This document shows positions 1-8,017 of a stretch of DNA of 64,000 bases, piece after piece (position 1 is the first letter of the stretch; the number at the start of each line of letters is the position of its first letter). Position numbers and translations under genes: made by a program. Source of the DNA: DASRDR01 sp035550795 (GTDB lineage Bacteria; Methylomirabilota; Methylomirabilia; Rokubacteriales; DASRDR01). The notes beneath the pieces were generated by a model, which was not told the origin of the DNA, made no database searches, and saw nothing but the letters and a program-made list of their open reading frames with translations. The stretch spans positions 13,641-77,640 of the forward strand of contig DASZOL010000054.1 in assembly GCA_035550795.1 (NCBI GenBank), in the 5' to 3' direction.

Positions 1-201
1 CTCGGCGGCGAAGGCTAGACCGCCGGCCCAGACCGTGAACGCCACGGCCCGGCGCCACCCCCAGGCCGCCACGGCGCCGGTTAGATAGATGGCGAGAAAG
101 CCAAACACGTAGGGACGCAGCATGAGGCTGCCCCACACGCGGCCGAGCATCTCCACGAGGACAAGCTGATCGGCGCTGCCCATCCGTCCCGCGTCACCCA
201 T
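1..201 (-). CDS. Carotenoid biosynthesis protein, CruF/DUF422 family (partial)
   Basis: Only the N-terminal 67 residues lie in the window; the gene runs off the left edge. After an ATG at 201 the peptide contains LRPYVFGFLAIYLTG and a second hydrophobic stretch ending AGGLAFAAE. That is the usual opening of the multi-membrane CruF/bisanhydrobacterioruberin-hydratase-like family (from memory of the family). It is divergent from the squalene-hopene cyclase gene with only 35 bp between start codons, so the two probably share a promoter region. Neighbouring terpenoid chemistry supports the call. A different multi-TM protein cannot be excluded from so short a piece. Confidence 0.55.
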   Translation of the reverse strand, partial: MGDAGRMGSADQLVLVEMLGRVWGSLMLRPYVFGFLAIYLTGAVAAWGWRRAVAFTVWAGGLAFAAE

Positions 202-236
202 GCTACACTAGGCGACGGCCTGTCACCCAACGACGC

Positions 237-2126
237 ATGGTAGATACGAGCCGAGTCGACCGGGCGCTCCAGCGCTCGCAGGACCGCCTGCTCCGGCTCC
301 AGACCCCGGCCGGATTCTGGGTCGGGGAGCTCGAGGCCGACAGCACCATCACGGCCGAGTACCTGCTCTTCCGCCACCTCCTGGGAACGGCGGACCGTGA
401 CCTCGAGCGAAAGGCGGTCGCGTACATCCGCGCCAAGCAGGGCCCCGACGGCTCCTGGAATCTCTACGAGGCAGGGCCGGGCGACCTCTCGGCCACGATC
501 AAGGCGTACTTCGCCATGAAGCTGGCCGGGGTGGCCCCGGCCGACTCCGCCATGGCACGCGCCCGGGAATGGGTCCTGGACCGGGGCGGTCCGACTCAGG
601 CGAACGTCTTCACGAAGATCGCGCTGGCGCTGTTCGGCCAGTATCCGTGGGGCGGCGTGCCGGCGATGCCCGTCGAGATCATGCTGCTGCCCCGGTGGTC
701 CTACTTCAACATCTGGGAGATCTCGTACTGGTCGAGGACGGTCCTCGTTCCCCTCCTGATCGTCATGGACCGCCGGCCGGTTCACGCCGTCCCTCGCGAC
801 CGGGGCATCGACGAGCTGTGGGCGCACCACCTCCACCTCGACGATCCGGCGTATGCGCGTCGCGGCCTCCTCTCGTGGAAGAACGTCTTCATCGGCCTCG
901 ACGGCTTCCTCAAGACGTGGGAAGCCTTCGGTCCCCGGCCCTGGCGGGCCCACGCCGTCCGCGCGGCGCACGACTGGCTGGTCCCCCGGATGGCGGTCCC
1001 CGGCGGCCTCGGCGGCATCTACCCCGCGATGGTAAACGGGATCCTGGCGATGCGACTGCTGGGCTACCCGGACGACCACCGGCTGATCGCGGGACAGATC
1101 AAGGAGATCGAGGCGCTCGGGGTCGAGGAGCCGCACCGCTTCCACGTGCAGCCGTGCGTATCCCCCGTGTGGGACACCGCGCTCGCGGTGAACGCGCTGC
1201 TGGCCTCGGGGCTGCCCGCCGGTCACCCCGCCCTGGTCCGCGCCGGTGACTGGCTCCTCGACCGCCAGGTCCTCGAGGGAGGGGACTGGCAGGTCAAGCG
1301 CCCGGGGCTCCCGCCGGGTGGCTGGGCCTTCCAGTTCGACAACCCTTACTACCCTGACCTCGACGACACCGCGGTCGTCGCCATGGGCCTCCACCAGATC
1401 GACCACCCGGACGACGGCCGGCGACGCGCCGCCATCGCGTGCGCGGTGCACTGGCTCCGGGGCATGCAGGGGAAGAACGGCGGCTGGGGGTCCTTCGACA
1501 CGGATCAGACGCGGCTCCTCTTCAACAACATCCCGTTTGCCGACCACGGGGCGCTGCTCGACCCCGCCACGGAGGACCTGACCGCTCGCTGCATCGAGTG
1601 CTTCGGGCGCCTCGGGGTTTCCAGCGGCGATCCCGCGATCCAGCGGGGGATCGCGTTCCTGCGCCGCACCCAGACGCCCGAGGGTGCCTGGCACGGGCGC
1701 TGGGGGGTGAACTACCTCTACGGAACGTGGTCGGTGCTCCGGGGCCTTCAGGCGGTGGGGATCCGACCCGACGATCCCATGGTGGGGCGCGCGGTGGGCT
1801 GGCTCACGGCGCGGCAGAATGCGGACGGGGGCTGGGGCGAGACGTGCGACTCCTACGCCGAGCCCGACCTGAAGGGCCGCGGCGAGTCCGGCCCCAGCCA
1901 GACGGCCTGGGCGCTGCTCGGCCTGATGGCCGCCGGCCGGACCGACACCCCGGCCGTCGAGCACGGCATCGAGTTCCTCCTGCGGGGGCAGCAGGCCGAC
2001 GGCGGCTGGCGCGACACCTTGTGGAACGGGACGGGCTTTCCCCGGGTCTTCTACCTCCAGTACCACCTCTATGCCCACTACTTCCCCCTGTGGGCTCTCG
2101 GGGCCTGGCGCCGGCTCACGCGGTAA
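237..2126 (+). CDS. shc: Squalene-hopene cyclase
   Basis: Cyclises squalene to hopene/hopanol at the inner membrane, the committed step of hopanoid synthesis. The 629-residue product is near the family's usual 630-680. It has the protonating DxDD motif as DLDD at residues 374-377, directly followed by TAVV, and several QW-type repeats (for example GGWGSFDTDQ and GGWGETCDSYAE near the C-terminus) that stiffen the alpha-alpha barrel. The ATG at 237 gives a natural N-terminus in which the first QW-like repeat (QTPAGFWVGEL) starts about 25 residues in. It is followed at 42 bp by an Mla-type transporter operon on the same strand, which suggests, by inference, that the products are moved to the outer membrane. 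Confidence 0.95.
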   Translation: MVDTSRVDRALQRSQDRLLRLQTPAGFWVGELEADSTITAEYLLFRHLLGTADRDLERKAVAYIRAKQGPDGSWNLYEAGPGDLSATIKAYFAMKLAGVAPADSAMARAREWVLDRGGPTQANVFTKIALALFGQYPWGGVPAMPVEIMLLPRWSYFNIWEISYWSRTVLVPLLIVMDRRPVHAVPRDRGIDELWAHHLHLDDPAYARRGLLSWKNVFIGLDGFLKTWEAFGPRPWRAHAVRAAHDWLVPRMAVPGGLGGIYPAMVNGILAMRLLGYPDDHRLIAGQIKEIEALGVEEPHRFHVQPCVSPVWDTALAVNALLASGLPAGHPALVRAGDWLLDRQVLEGGDWQVKRPGLPPGGWAFQFDNPYYPDLDDTAVVAMGLHQIDHPDDGRRRAAIACAVHWLRGMQGKNGGWGSFDTDQTRLLFNNIPFADHGALLDPATEDLTARCIECFGRLGVSSGDPAIQRGIAFLRRTQTPEGAWHGRWGVNYLYGTWSVLRGLQAVGIRPDDPMVGRAVGWLTARQNADGGWGETCDSYAEPDLKGRGESGPSQTAWALLGLMAAGRTDTPAVEHGIEFLLRGQQADGGWRDTLWNGTGFPRVFYLQYHLYAHYFPLWALGAWRRLTR

Positions 2127-2167
2127 GAGCTCGGCGGGAGCCCGGCCACCGACCCTTCCACCCTCGA

Positions 2168-2953
2168 ATGCCCGGCTCGCTCGTCCTCGATGCCATCCAG
2201 GGTTTCGGCCGGTTCGGCCTCGACACCCTGTCGGCCCTCGGTCGCTTCGGGGTGTTCCTCGGCCAGGGGCTCGCCTGGGCCGTGGTCCCGCCCGTCAGGG
2301 TCCGGCAGATCCTCCAGCGGATCTACTTCGTGGGGCTTCGCTCGATGTCGGTGATCCTCCTCACCGGGGCGTTCACCGGGATGGTGCTCGGGCTCCAGGG
2401 CATGCTGATGCTGCAGCGGGTCGGCTCGGAGGCCTTCGTGGGTCCCCTGGTGGCCATCGCGCTCGTGCGCGAGCTCGGTCCTGTCCTCGCCGCGCTCATG
2501 GTGACCGGACGCGCGGGATCCGCGCTCGCCGCCGAGCTCGGCGTCATGCGGATCACCGAGCAGATCGACGCGCTCACCGTGATGGCGATCAACCCCATGC
2601 GGTTCCTGGTCGTGCCCGTACTGGTCGCGGGCCTCGTGGCCCTGCCTCTCCTCGCCTGGGTGTTCGACGCCGTCGGCATCTTCGGGGGCTACCTCGTGAC
2701 GGTGAAGCTGTTCGGCATGGCGCCCGGGACCTACTTCGGCCAGATCCGCGCGTTCCTCAGCGTGGACGACATCTGGGTCGGCTTCTGGAAGGCCCTCGCC
2801 TTCGGGCTCGTCATCACGTGGGTGGCCTGCTACAAGGGTTTCCACGTCGGCCACGGCGCCGAGGGCGTGGGGCGGGCGACGACCGAGGCCGTCGTGCTCG
2901 CGTCAGTCATCATCCTCGTCCTCGACTACGTCCTAGGCTCGGTGCTGCCATGA
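2168..2953 (+). CDS. mlaE: MlaE-family ABC transporter permease
   Basis: Integral-membrane permease of an MCE/Mla lipid transporter. The 261-residue protein shows the family core: an amphipathic N-terminal segment, the TGAFTGMVLGLQG membrane helix near residue 60, the RELGPVLAALMVTGRAGSALAAELG coupling region (described here in two parts, residues about 100-125), and a C-terminal helix. The ATG at 2168 was chosen because the upstream part of the frame is an antisense-type shadow of shc. Its stop overlaps the mlaF start (ATGA at 2950-2953), indicating coupled translation. Family members move phospholipids or other lipids between membranes; next to shc, hopanoids are a plausible cargo (inference). 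Confidence 0.92.
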   Translation: MPGSLVLDAIQGFGRFGLDTLSALGRFGVFLGQGLAWAVVPPVRVRQILQRIYFVGLRSMSVILLTGAFTGMVLGLQGMLMLQRVGSEAFVGPLVAIALVRELGPVLAALMVTGRAGSALAAELGVMRITEQIDALTVMAINPMRFLVVPVLVAGLVALPLLAWVFDAVGIFGGYLVTVKLFGMAPGTYFGQIRAFLSVDDIWVGFWKALAFGLVITWVACYKGFHVGHGAEGVGRATTEAVVLASVIILVLDYVLGSVLP

Positions 2954-3711
2954 CGGGGACCCCCGCCCCGGCGATCCGGGTCGAGAAGCTCCACAAGCGC
3001 TTCGGGAGCCAGGAGGTCCTTCGCGGCGTCGACCTCGAGATCGCGCCGGGCGAGCTCATGGTCATCATCGGGCGGTCCGGCGGAGGCAAGTCGGTGCTGC
3101 TCCGCCACCTCCTCGGCCTGGTCCGGCCCGACACCGGGCGCGTCATGATCGACGGCCAGGACGTGGCCGCCCTGCGCGGCACGGCACTCGACCGCATCCG
3201 GGAGCGCTTCGGGGTGGTCTTCCAGGGCGGCGCCCTCTTCGACTCACTGACCGTCCTCGAGAACGTGCTGTTCCCGATACGGGAGCGCCGTCGGCTGCCC
3301 GAGGCCGATCTCCTGCCGCGCGCGCAGGAGGCGCTGGCCCAGGTCGGCCTTGCGGAGATGGGGCACAAGTACCCGGCCGAGATCTCGGGCGGAATGCGGA
3401 AGCGCGTCGCCATCGCGCGGGCCCTGGTCACCGAGCCCCAGGTGGTGTTCCTCGACGAGCCGACGACCGGGCTCGATCCGATCCTCGTCAACTCGATTCA
3501 CCACCTGTTCGTGGGGCTTCACAGGAAGTTCGGCTTCACCGCCGCCATGGTCAGCCACGAGATCCCGGAGATCTTCCGGATCGCCCATCGCGTCGCCGTG
3601 CTCTACGAGGGGCGGATCCACGCGGTCGGCACGCCCGGGGAGATCCAGGCCTCCACGGACCCCGCGGTGCGCCGCTTCATTCACGGCGAGGTCGATGACC
3701 GGGCGTTCTAG
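2950..3711 (+). CDS. mlaF: MlaF-family ABC transporter ATPase
   Basis: Cytoplasmic ATPase that powers the MlaE permease. The 253-residue protein has a Walker A GRSGGGKS at about residues 41-48, a Q-loop in VVFQGG, the signature ISGGMRKRVAIARAL characteristic of MlaF/Ttg2A proteins, the Walker B LDEPTTGLDP and the switch His in SHEIPE. The ATG start overlaps the mlaE stop by 4 nt. All catalytic elements are present, so it should be active. The gene belongs to the mlaE-F-D-tolC-C operon. Confidence 0.94.
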   Translation: MTGTPAPAIRVEKLHKRFGSQEVLRGVDLEIAPGELMVIIGRSGGGKSVLLRHLLGLVRPDTGRVMIDGQDVAALRGTALDRIRERFGVVFQGGALFDSLTVLENVLFPIRERRRLPEADLLPRAQEALAQVGLAEMGHKYPAEISGGMRKRVAIARALVTEPQVVFLDEPTTGLDPILVNSIHHLFVGLHRKFGFTAAMVSHEIPEIFRIAHRVAVLYEGRIHAVGTPGEIQASTDPAVRRFIHGEVDDRAF

Positions 3712-3747
3712 GCGGAGCGGAGAGCGAAAGGAGGCGGGGACATCGCC

Positions 3748-4185
3748 ATGAATCGACGAGTCGAGCTCGGGGTCGGGCTGTTCATGGTGGCGGGCATCCT
3801 GGCGCTCGCGTACCTGTCCATCAACCTGGGCAACGTGGACGTGCTGGGGCGCGGAGGCTACGTCGTCTACGCGGACTTCCCGACCGTGGGCGGGCTCAAG
3901 TCCGGAGCGGCAGTCGAGATCGCGGGCGTCTCCGTGGGGCGCGTCCAGTCGATCGGGCTCAGCGACTACCAGGCGCGGGTCGCCCTCAGGATCGACGAGA
4001 CCGTGAAGCTCCAGACCGACGCGATCGTCTCAATCAAGACGAAGGGGCTGATCGGCGAGAAGTTCGTCCAGATCAGTCCGGGGGGCTCGGACAAGCTCGT
4101 GCCCGCCGGAGGGCGGCTGACCGAGGTGGAGGCGCCCGTCGACATGGAGGAGTTGATCTCGAAGTACGTCTTCGGCAAGGTGTAG
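3748..4185 (+). CDS. mlaD: MlaD-type MCE-domain lipid-binding protein
   Basis: Membrane-anchored periplasmic protein that would form the hexameric lipid tunnel on MlaE. The 145 residues contain one N-terminal transmembrane segment (about residues 7-27, ending LAYLSINLGN) and a single MCE domain with the conserved FPTVGGLKSGAAVEIAGVSVG block, then a short C-terminal tail with DMEELISKYVFG. The length fits MlaD (about 150-180) rather than the multi-MCE proteins PqiB/LetB. A GGAGGCGGGG ribosome-binding stretch precedes the ATG at 3748. It sits 36 bp after mlaF and 4 bp before the TolC-like gene. Confidence 0.92.
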   Translation: MNRRVELGVGLFMVAGILALAYLSINLGNVDVLGRGGYVVYADFPTVGGLKSGAAVEIAGVSVGRVQSIGLSDYQARVALRIDETVKLQTDAIVSIKTKGLIGEKFVQISPGGSDKLVPAGGRLTEVEAPVDMEELISKYVFGKV

Positions 4186-4189
4186 TTCG

Positions 4190-5713
4190 ATGGGTCGCAC
4201 CGGTTTCCCCGCCGGAGACGTCTCGACGCCGAGCCGCGCGATGCGTTCGCTCGTGGCGACGTCGGTCGTTGGCCTCGCCGTGGCCCTGGTCACGGCGGTG
4301 ACGCCGGGAATCGTCGGCGGGCAGGGCGTCGCCCAGCCCCAGCCTCCGGCGGCCCCCGGCCCGGCCGCACCGGCTCCCGCCCCCGTGTCGAGCCAGCCGG
4401 CCGCGCCCAGCTTGCCGGCGGTCCGGCTGACCCTGGAGGAGAGCCTCCGGGCAGCGCTCGGGCGAAGCCCGGAGACGCGGCAGGCAGTGGCGGAGCTGGA
4501 GGGGTACCGGGGCAAGCAGCTCCAGGCCCTCGGGATCGGCCGCCCCCAGGTCGAGCTCCAGACCGCGCTCGGCCCCTCACCCCGGGCCCGCGGCGACCAG
4601 GTCTCGTCGCCGGACGATCAGTACTCGCCGGACATCACCGGCGTCTTCGTGCGCGGGACGGTCAGCATCATCCAGCCCATCTTTACCTGGGGGCTCGTCG
4701 AGAACGCGCGCCTGGCGGCGGAGCACGGCGTCCGCGCGGCGCAGGCCGGGATCGACGTCAAGAACACCGAGGTCGCCCTCCGCGTGAAGGAGGCCTACTG
4801 GGGCGTCGTGGCCGCCAAGGCGATCCGCGCGTTCCTGCTCGAGGTGCGCGACCAGGTCGATCAGGCCATCGGGCGCACCGAGCGGCTGGTGGAGGGCGGG
4901 TACGCGACCGACATCGACCTCTACCGGTTCCGGTCCAAGCGTGGCGAGCTCGACCGCTTCATCCACCTCGCGGACAAGACGATCGACCTGGCGGCGCAGG
5001 CGCTGGGGACGTGGACGGGGCAGCCGGCGGGCGTGCCGGTGGAGCCCGCGGACACGGACCTCCCGACGAACATGGCGCCCCTCCCCTCGATCGACCTGTA
5101 CGTCCAGAACGCGCTGGCCGGGCGCCCCGAGTTCTCCCAGCTCCGGGAAGGAATCCAGGCGCGCCGGCGACTGGTGGAGGTCGAGCGCAAGCAGGGCTAC
5201 CCGCTGTTCTTCGTCGGCGTCCTCGGCGACCTGGCGTACGCGACCAACCGCGACCGGCTGGAGAACCCCTACGTCATCGACCCGCTCTATCACGTGGCGG
5301 TCGGGCCGGTCATCGGGTTCAAGTACAGCCTCGACTTCGGGATCCGCGCCGGCAAGGTGAAGGAGGCCGAGGCGGAGCTCCAGAAGCTGGAGGCGCTGCG
5401 CGACCACGCCCTCGACGGGATCCCGCTCCAGGTGCGGGAGGCGTACGACACCGTGGTCGAGGCCGAGCGGAACGCGAAGGCCCTGGCGGAGGCCCACCAG
5501 AACGCCTCGCAGTGGCTCGTCGCGAGCTCCTCGAACGTCGATCTGGGGCTCGGCGATCCGGACGACCTGGCGGACGCGTTCGCGCAGTACGCGCGGAGCC
5601 GCGCGGAGTACCTCCAGGCACTCTACGCCTACGTCTTCGGCCTCGAGCAGCTCGCCCACGCCACGGGCCAGGACGTCGCGGAGGTGCAGCGGCTGGCCCC
5701 GCCGAAGCCGTGA
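4190..5713 (+). CDS. TolC-family outer-membrane channel protein
   Basis: Outer-membrane efflux (OEP) family protein, 507 residues as drawn. From the second in-frame ATG at 4241 it would be 490 residues with a cleaner signal peptide (MRSLVATSVVGLAVALVTAV), and that start may be the true one. A proline/alanine-rich linker follows, then the first OEP repeat (LTLEESLRAALGRSPETRQA), long helical stretches typical of the periplasmic tunnel, and a second repeat ending FGLEQLAHATGQ. Placement between mlaD and mlaC is unusual, because canonical Mla operons use the lipoprotein MlaA at the outer membrane. It may give this lipid exporter an outer-membrane conduit (inference). Confidence 0.88.
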   Translation: MGRTGFPAGDVSTPSRAMRSLVATSVVGLAVALVTAVTPGIVGGQGVAQPQPPAAPGPAAPAPAPVSSQPAAPSLPAVRLTLEESLRAALGRSPETRQAVAELEGYRGKQLQALGIGRPQVELQTALGPSPRARGDQVSSPDDQYSPDITGVFVRGTVSIIQPIFTWGLVENARLAAEHGVRAAQAGIDVKNTEVALRVKEAYWGVVAAKAIRAFLLEVRDQVDQAIGRTERLVEGGYATDIDLYRFRSKRGELDRFIHLADKTIDLAAQALGTWTGQPAGVPVEPADTDLPTNMAPLPSIDLYVQNALAGRPEFSQLREGIQARRRLVEVERKQGYPLFFVGVLGDLAYATNRDRLENPYVIDPLYHVAVGPVIGFKYSLDFGIRAGKVKEAEAELQKLEALRDHALDGIPLQVREAYDTVVEAERNAKALAEAHQNASQWLVASSSNVDLGLGDPDDLADAFAQYARSRAEYLQALYAYVFGLEQLAHATGQDVAEVQRLAPPKP

Positions 5714-5738
5714 GGACACCATCAGGAGGACGGAACCC

Positions 5739-6374
5739 ATGCGACGGCTCGTAGCCGCGGGACTCATCGCCGCGCTGATCCTCGTGGCCGGCAGCGCTGT
5801 CTACGCCGGCCCGCCGACCGACCAGTTGAGGGCAACCATCGATCGGGTGCTCGCCATTCTGCAGGACGCCGCCCTGAAGCAGCCAGGCAAGGCGGAAGAG
5901 CGGCGCCAGAAGATCCGCGCGGCCGCCAACGAGGTCTTCGACTGGCAGGAGACGGGCAAGCGTGCCCTCGGCCGGCACTGGCAAGGTCGCTCACCCAAGG
6001 AGCGGGAGGAGTTCTCGGCCCTCTTCGCCGATCTCCTGGAGCGCTCCTACGTCGGCAAGATCGAAGCGTACAGCGGCGAGAAGATCGTCTACGGCGAGGA
6101 GACGGTCGAGGGGGACCAGACCACGGTCCGGACCAAGCTCGTGACCAAGGCCGGGACCCAGATCCCCATCGATTACCGGATGCAGAAGGAGGGCGACCGC
6201 TGGCGCGTCTACGACGTCCTGATCGAGAACGTGAGCCTGGTCGGGAACTACCGCTCGCAGTTCAACCGCATCATCCAGCAGTCCGGCTACCCGGACCTCG
6301 TGCAGCGGCTCAAGAGCAAGCAGGAGGAGCTCCAGTTCGAGGAAGGGACCGGCGCTAAGGGCAAGAAGTCGTGA
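5739..6374 (+). CDS. mlaC: MlaC/HpnM-family periplasmic lipid carrier
   Basis: Soluble periplasmic lipid shuttle of the Ttg2D/MlaC family. The 211-residue precursor has a signal peptide (MRRLVAAGLIAALILVAGSAVYA, hydrophobic core residues 5-22) and the family core: a helix with DWQETGKRALGRHW, FSALFADLLERSYVGKIEAY, and the VSLVGNYRSQFNRII motif lining the lipid pocket. The related protein HpnM occurs in hopanoid clusters, so near shc this could carry hopanoids. An AGGAGG ribosome-binding site lies just upstream of the ATG at 5739. The stop overlaps the next gene's GTG start. Confidence 0.9.
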   Translation: MRRLVAAGLIAALILVAGSAVYAGPPTDQLRATIDRVLAILQDAALKQPGKAEERRQKIRAAANEVFDWQETGKRALGRHWQGRSPKEREEFSALFADLLERSYVGKIEAYSGEKIVYGEETVEGDQTTVRTKLVTKAGTQIPIDYRMQKEGDRWRVYDVLIENVSLVGNYRSQFNRIIQQSGYPDLVQRLKSKQEELQFEEGTGAKGKKS

Positions 6375-7120
6375 CCGGTCTCGTCCTGGCCGCAGGCCTG
6401 GGCAAGCGGCTGGCGCCCCTCACGGACGAGCGGCCCAAGGGCCTGATCGAGCTGGGGGGCCGGAGCCTCCTGGCTCGCCTGCTCGACGGCCTTCAGGCCG
6501 CGGACGTGCAGGAGACCGTGCTCGTCGTCGGGTACCGGCAGGAGCTGATCCGCGGCGCCCTGGGCCGGTCTCACCGGGGCATGCCGCTCCGCTACGTGGT
6601 CAACTCCGAGTTCGAGAAGGGCCCGCGCCTGTCGCTCTGGGCGGGCCGCGCGGAGTTCGCCCGGGACGACGTGGTCCTGGCCGACGGCGACGTGCTCTTC
6701 GCGCCCGCCCTGCTCGACCGCGTCGTGCGCGGGGAGGCGTCCAACGTGTTCCTGGGCGAGCCCGACTTCGTGGACACGGGGGAGGAGATCAACCTCTACC
6801 GCACCGGCGAGCGCGTGGTGGCGATTCGACGGGGCGTGAGCGGCCCGCCCGCCGTGCCCTACGAGGAAAGGGCAGAGTGGGTGGGCTTCGTGAAGGTGGG
6901 ACGCGCCGCGGGCGCCGATCTTCTGATCACGCTCGACGCCATGGTCCGCGAGGGGCGGGTCGACGGCGACTACGAGGTCGCGCTGGACGGCCTGCTCGAC
7001 CGCCACGCGTTCACGATGTGCCCGACCGCCGGCCTCCCCTGGATCGAGATCGACTTCCCCCAGGACCTCCAGGCCGCGGAGGCCGAGGTGCTGCCGCGCC
7101 TGAGGCGGCTCACGGAGTAG
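6371..7120 (+). CDS. Nucleotidyltransferase (MobA/GlmU-N-like, LicC type)
   Basis: Sugar-phosphate or phosphocholine cytidylyl/uridylyl-type transferase, 249 residues. The nucleotide-binding signature LAAGLGKRLAPLTDERPKGL is at residues 5-24. LADGDVLF gives the catalytic metal Asp, and a late WIEIDFPQDL segment resembles the second metal site of LicC-like enzymes. It starts with GTG overlapping the mlaC TGA (GTGA at 6371-6374), so it is co-translated with the Mla operon and may activate a head group for the exported lipid (inference). Substrate cannot be read from the sequence. Confidence 0.8.
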   Translation: MTGLVLAAGLGKRLAPLTDERPKGLIELGGRSLLARLLDGLQAADVQETVLVVGYRQELIRGALGRSHRGMPLRYVVNSEFEKGPRLSLWAGRAEFARDDVVLADGDVLFAPALLDRVVRGEASNVFLGEPDFVDTGEEINLYRTGERVVAIRRGVSGPPAVPYEERAEWVGFVKVGRAAGADLLITLDAMVREGRVDGDYEVALDGLLDRHAFTMCPTAGLPWIEIDFPQDLQAAEAEVLPRLRRLTE

Positions 7121-7126
7121 CCTCGG

Positions 7127-7618
7127 TCAGGGCGCCGCGGCCGCGGCGCGCGTCAGGTCCCTGGCGACGCCGTCGGCCAGGTCCCCGATCCTGCGAAGGT
7201 CCTCCTGGTCGAACGCCCGCCCCGGACCGTCCAGGAACCCCAGTGCGCCGCGGACCGCGCCGTCCACCCTGACAGGGGCCGCCGCCACCGTCCGCAGCCC
7301 CTCCGCCTCCATCCGCTCGCGGAGCCACGCCGTCACCGGGATGCGCGGGTCGGCGAGGAGATCGGGCGTCCACACCGGGCGTCCCTCCCTCACGGCGCGG
7401 CCCGCCATCCCGACACCGGGAGCCAATGTCCGGCCGAGCCACCCTCCCGGGTCGTCGGACGCGACGGTGGCGACACAGGCCAGGCGCATCGAGGCGTCGT
7501 CGATCCAGAAGAGCGCCGTCCGCCTGACACCGGCCCCGTCCCGGGCGGCCGCGAGCGCGCGCTCCGCCGCGGCGGCGAGGGGCGGCGACCCGAATGCGCG
7601 CGAGGAGAGCGGCTCCAT
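7127..7618 (-). CDS. GAF-domain protein
   Basis: A stand-alone GAF domain of 163 residues. The core runs from about residue 12 to 160 and includes FWIDDASMRLACVATVAS, LGRTLAPGVGMAGRAVREG (the GxG-xxxA-RExRPV segment typical of GAF) and VAAPVRVDGAVRGALGFLDG. No output domain is attached, so it may bind a small ligand or act on a partner. It is the last gene of a minus-strand trio with RidA (12 bp upstream) and a luciferase-like monooxygenase, and is convergent with the nucleotidyltransferase. Confidence 0.75.
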   Translation of the reverse strand: MEPLSSRAFGSPPLAAAAERALAAARDGAGVRRTALFWIDDASMRLACVATVASDDPGGWLGRTLAPGVGMAGRAVREGRPVWTPDLLADPRIPVTAWLRERMEAEGLRTVAAAPVRVDGAVRGALGFLDGPGRAFDQEDLRRIGDLADGVARDLTRAAAAAP

Positions 7619-7630
7619 CTGGGCGCTGGG

Positions 7631-8017
7631 TCAGTTCACCGCGATCGCGTCGATCTCGACCAGCATGTCGGGATGGATCATGGTGCCGCACTCGACCCAG
7701 GTGCACGCCGGGCGGACCGCCCCGAACGCCTCACGGTGCGCGCGGGCGACCGCCTCCCACTCCCCCATGTCGGCGAGGTAGACGCCGGTCTTCACGACGT
7801 GGTCGAGGGAGAGGCCGAGCCGCCCGAGTGCCTCCGCGATCGTGTGGATGGCCTGGACGGTCTGGGCGTAGGCGTCTCCCCGGCCCACCACGGCGCCGTC
7901 CGGACCGGCCGCGGTGCAGCCGGACACCCAGGCCACGTCGCCGACCCGGACGGCCCGGGAGTACCCGACGACCGGCTCCCAGCGGCCGCCCGACGAGACC
8001 CGCTGGCGCGGCCGCAT
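7631..8017 (-). CDS. RidA/YjgF/YER057c-family enamine/imine deaminase
   Basis: A 128-residue RidA-family protein. It has the opening strand RAVRVGDVAWVSGCTA, the QTVQAIHTIAEALGRLGLSLDHVVKTGVYL core, and the C-terminal RPACTWVECGTMIHPDMLVEIDAIAV. The Arg of RPACT corresponds to the substrate-binding Arg of canonical RidA; these proteins hydrolyse reactive imines and enamines from PLP or flavin enzymes. The ATG at 8015-8017 overlaps the TGA of the upstream monooxygenase, so the two are probably made together; RidA may clear an imine/enamine product of that flavoenzyme (inference). Confidence 0.88.
   Translation of the reverse strand: MRPRQRVSSGGRWEPVVGYSRAVRVGDVAWVSGCTAAGPDGAVVGRGDAYAQTVQAIHTIAEALGRLGLSLDHVVKTGVYLADMGEWEAVARAHREAFGAVRPACTWVECGTMIHPDMLVEIDAIAVN

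Noticed and set aside
81..2078. 665-residue ORF on the minus strand opposite shc
   Set aside because: It mirrors the squalene-hopene cyclase frame, has no domain pattern and is rich in Arg/Pro/Gly, as expected for antisense of GC-rich codons.
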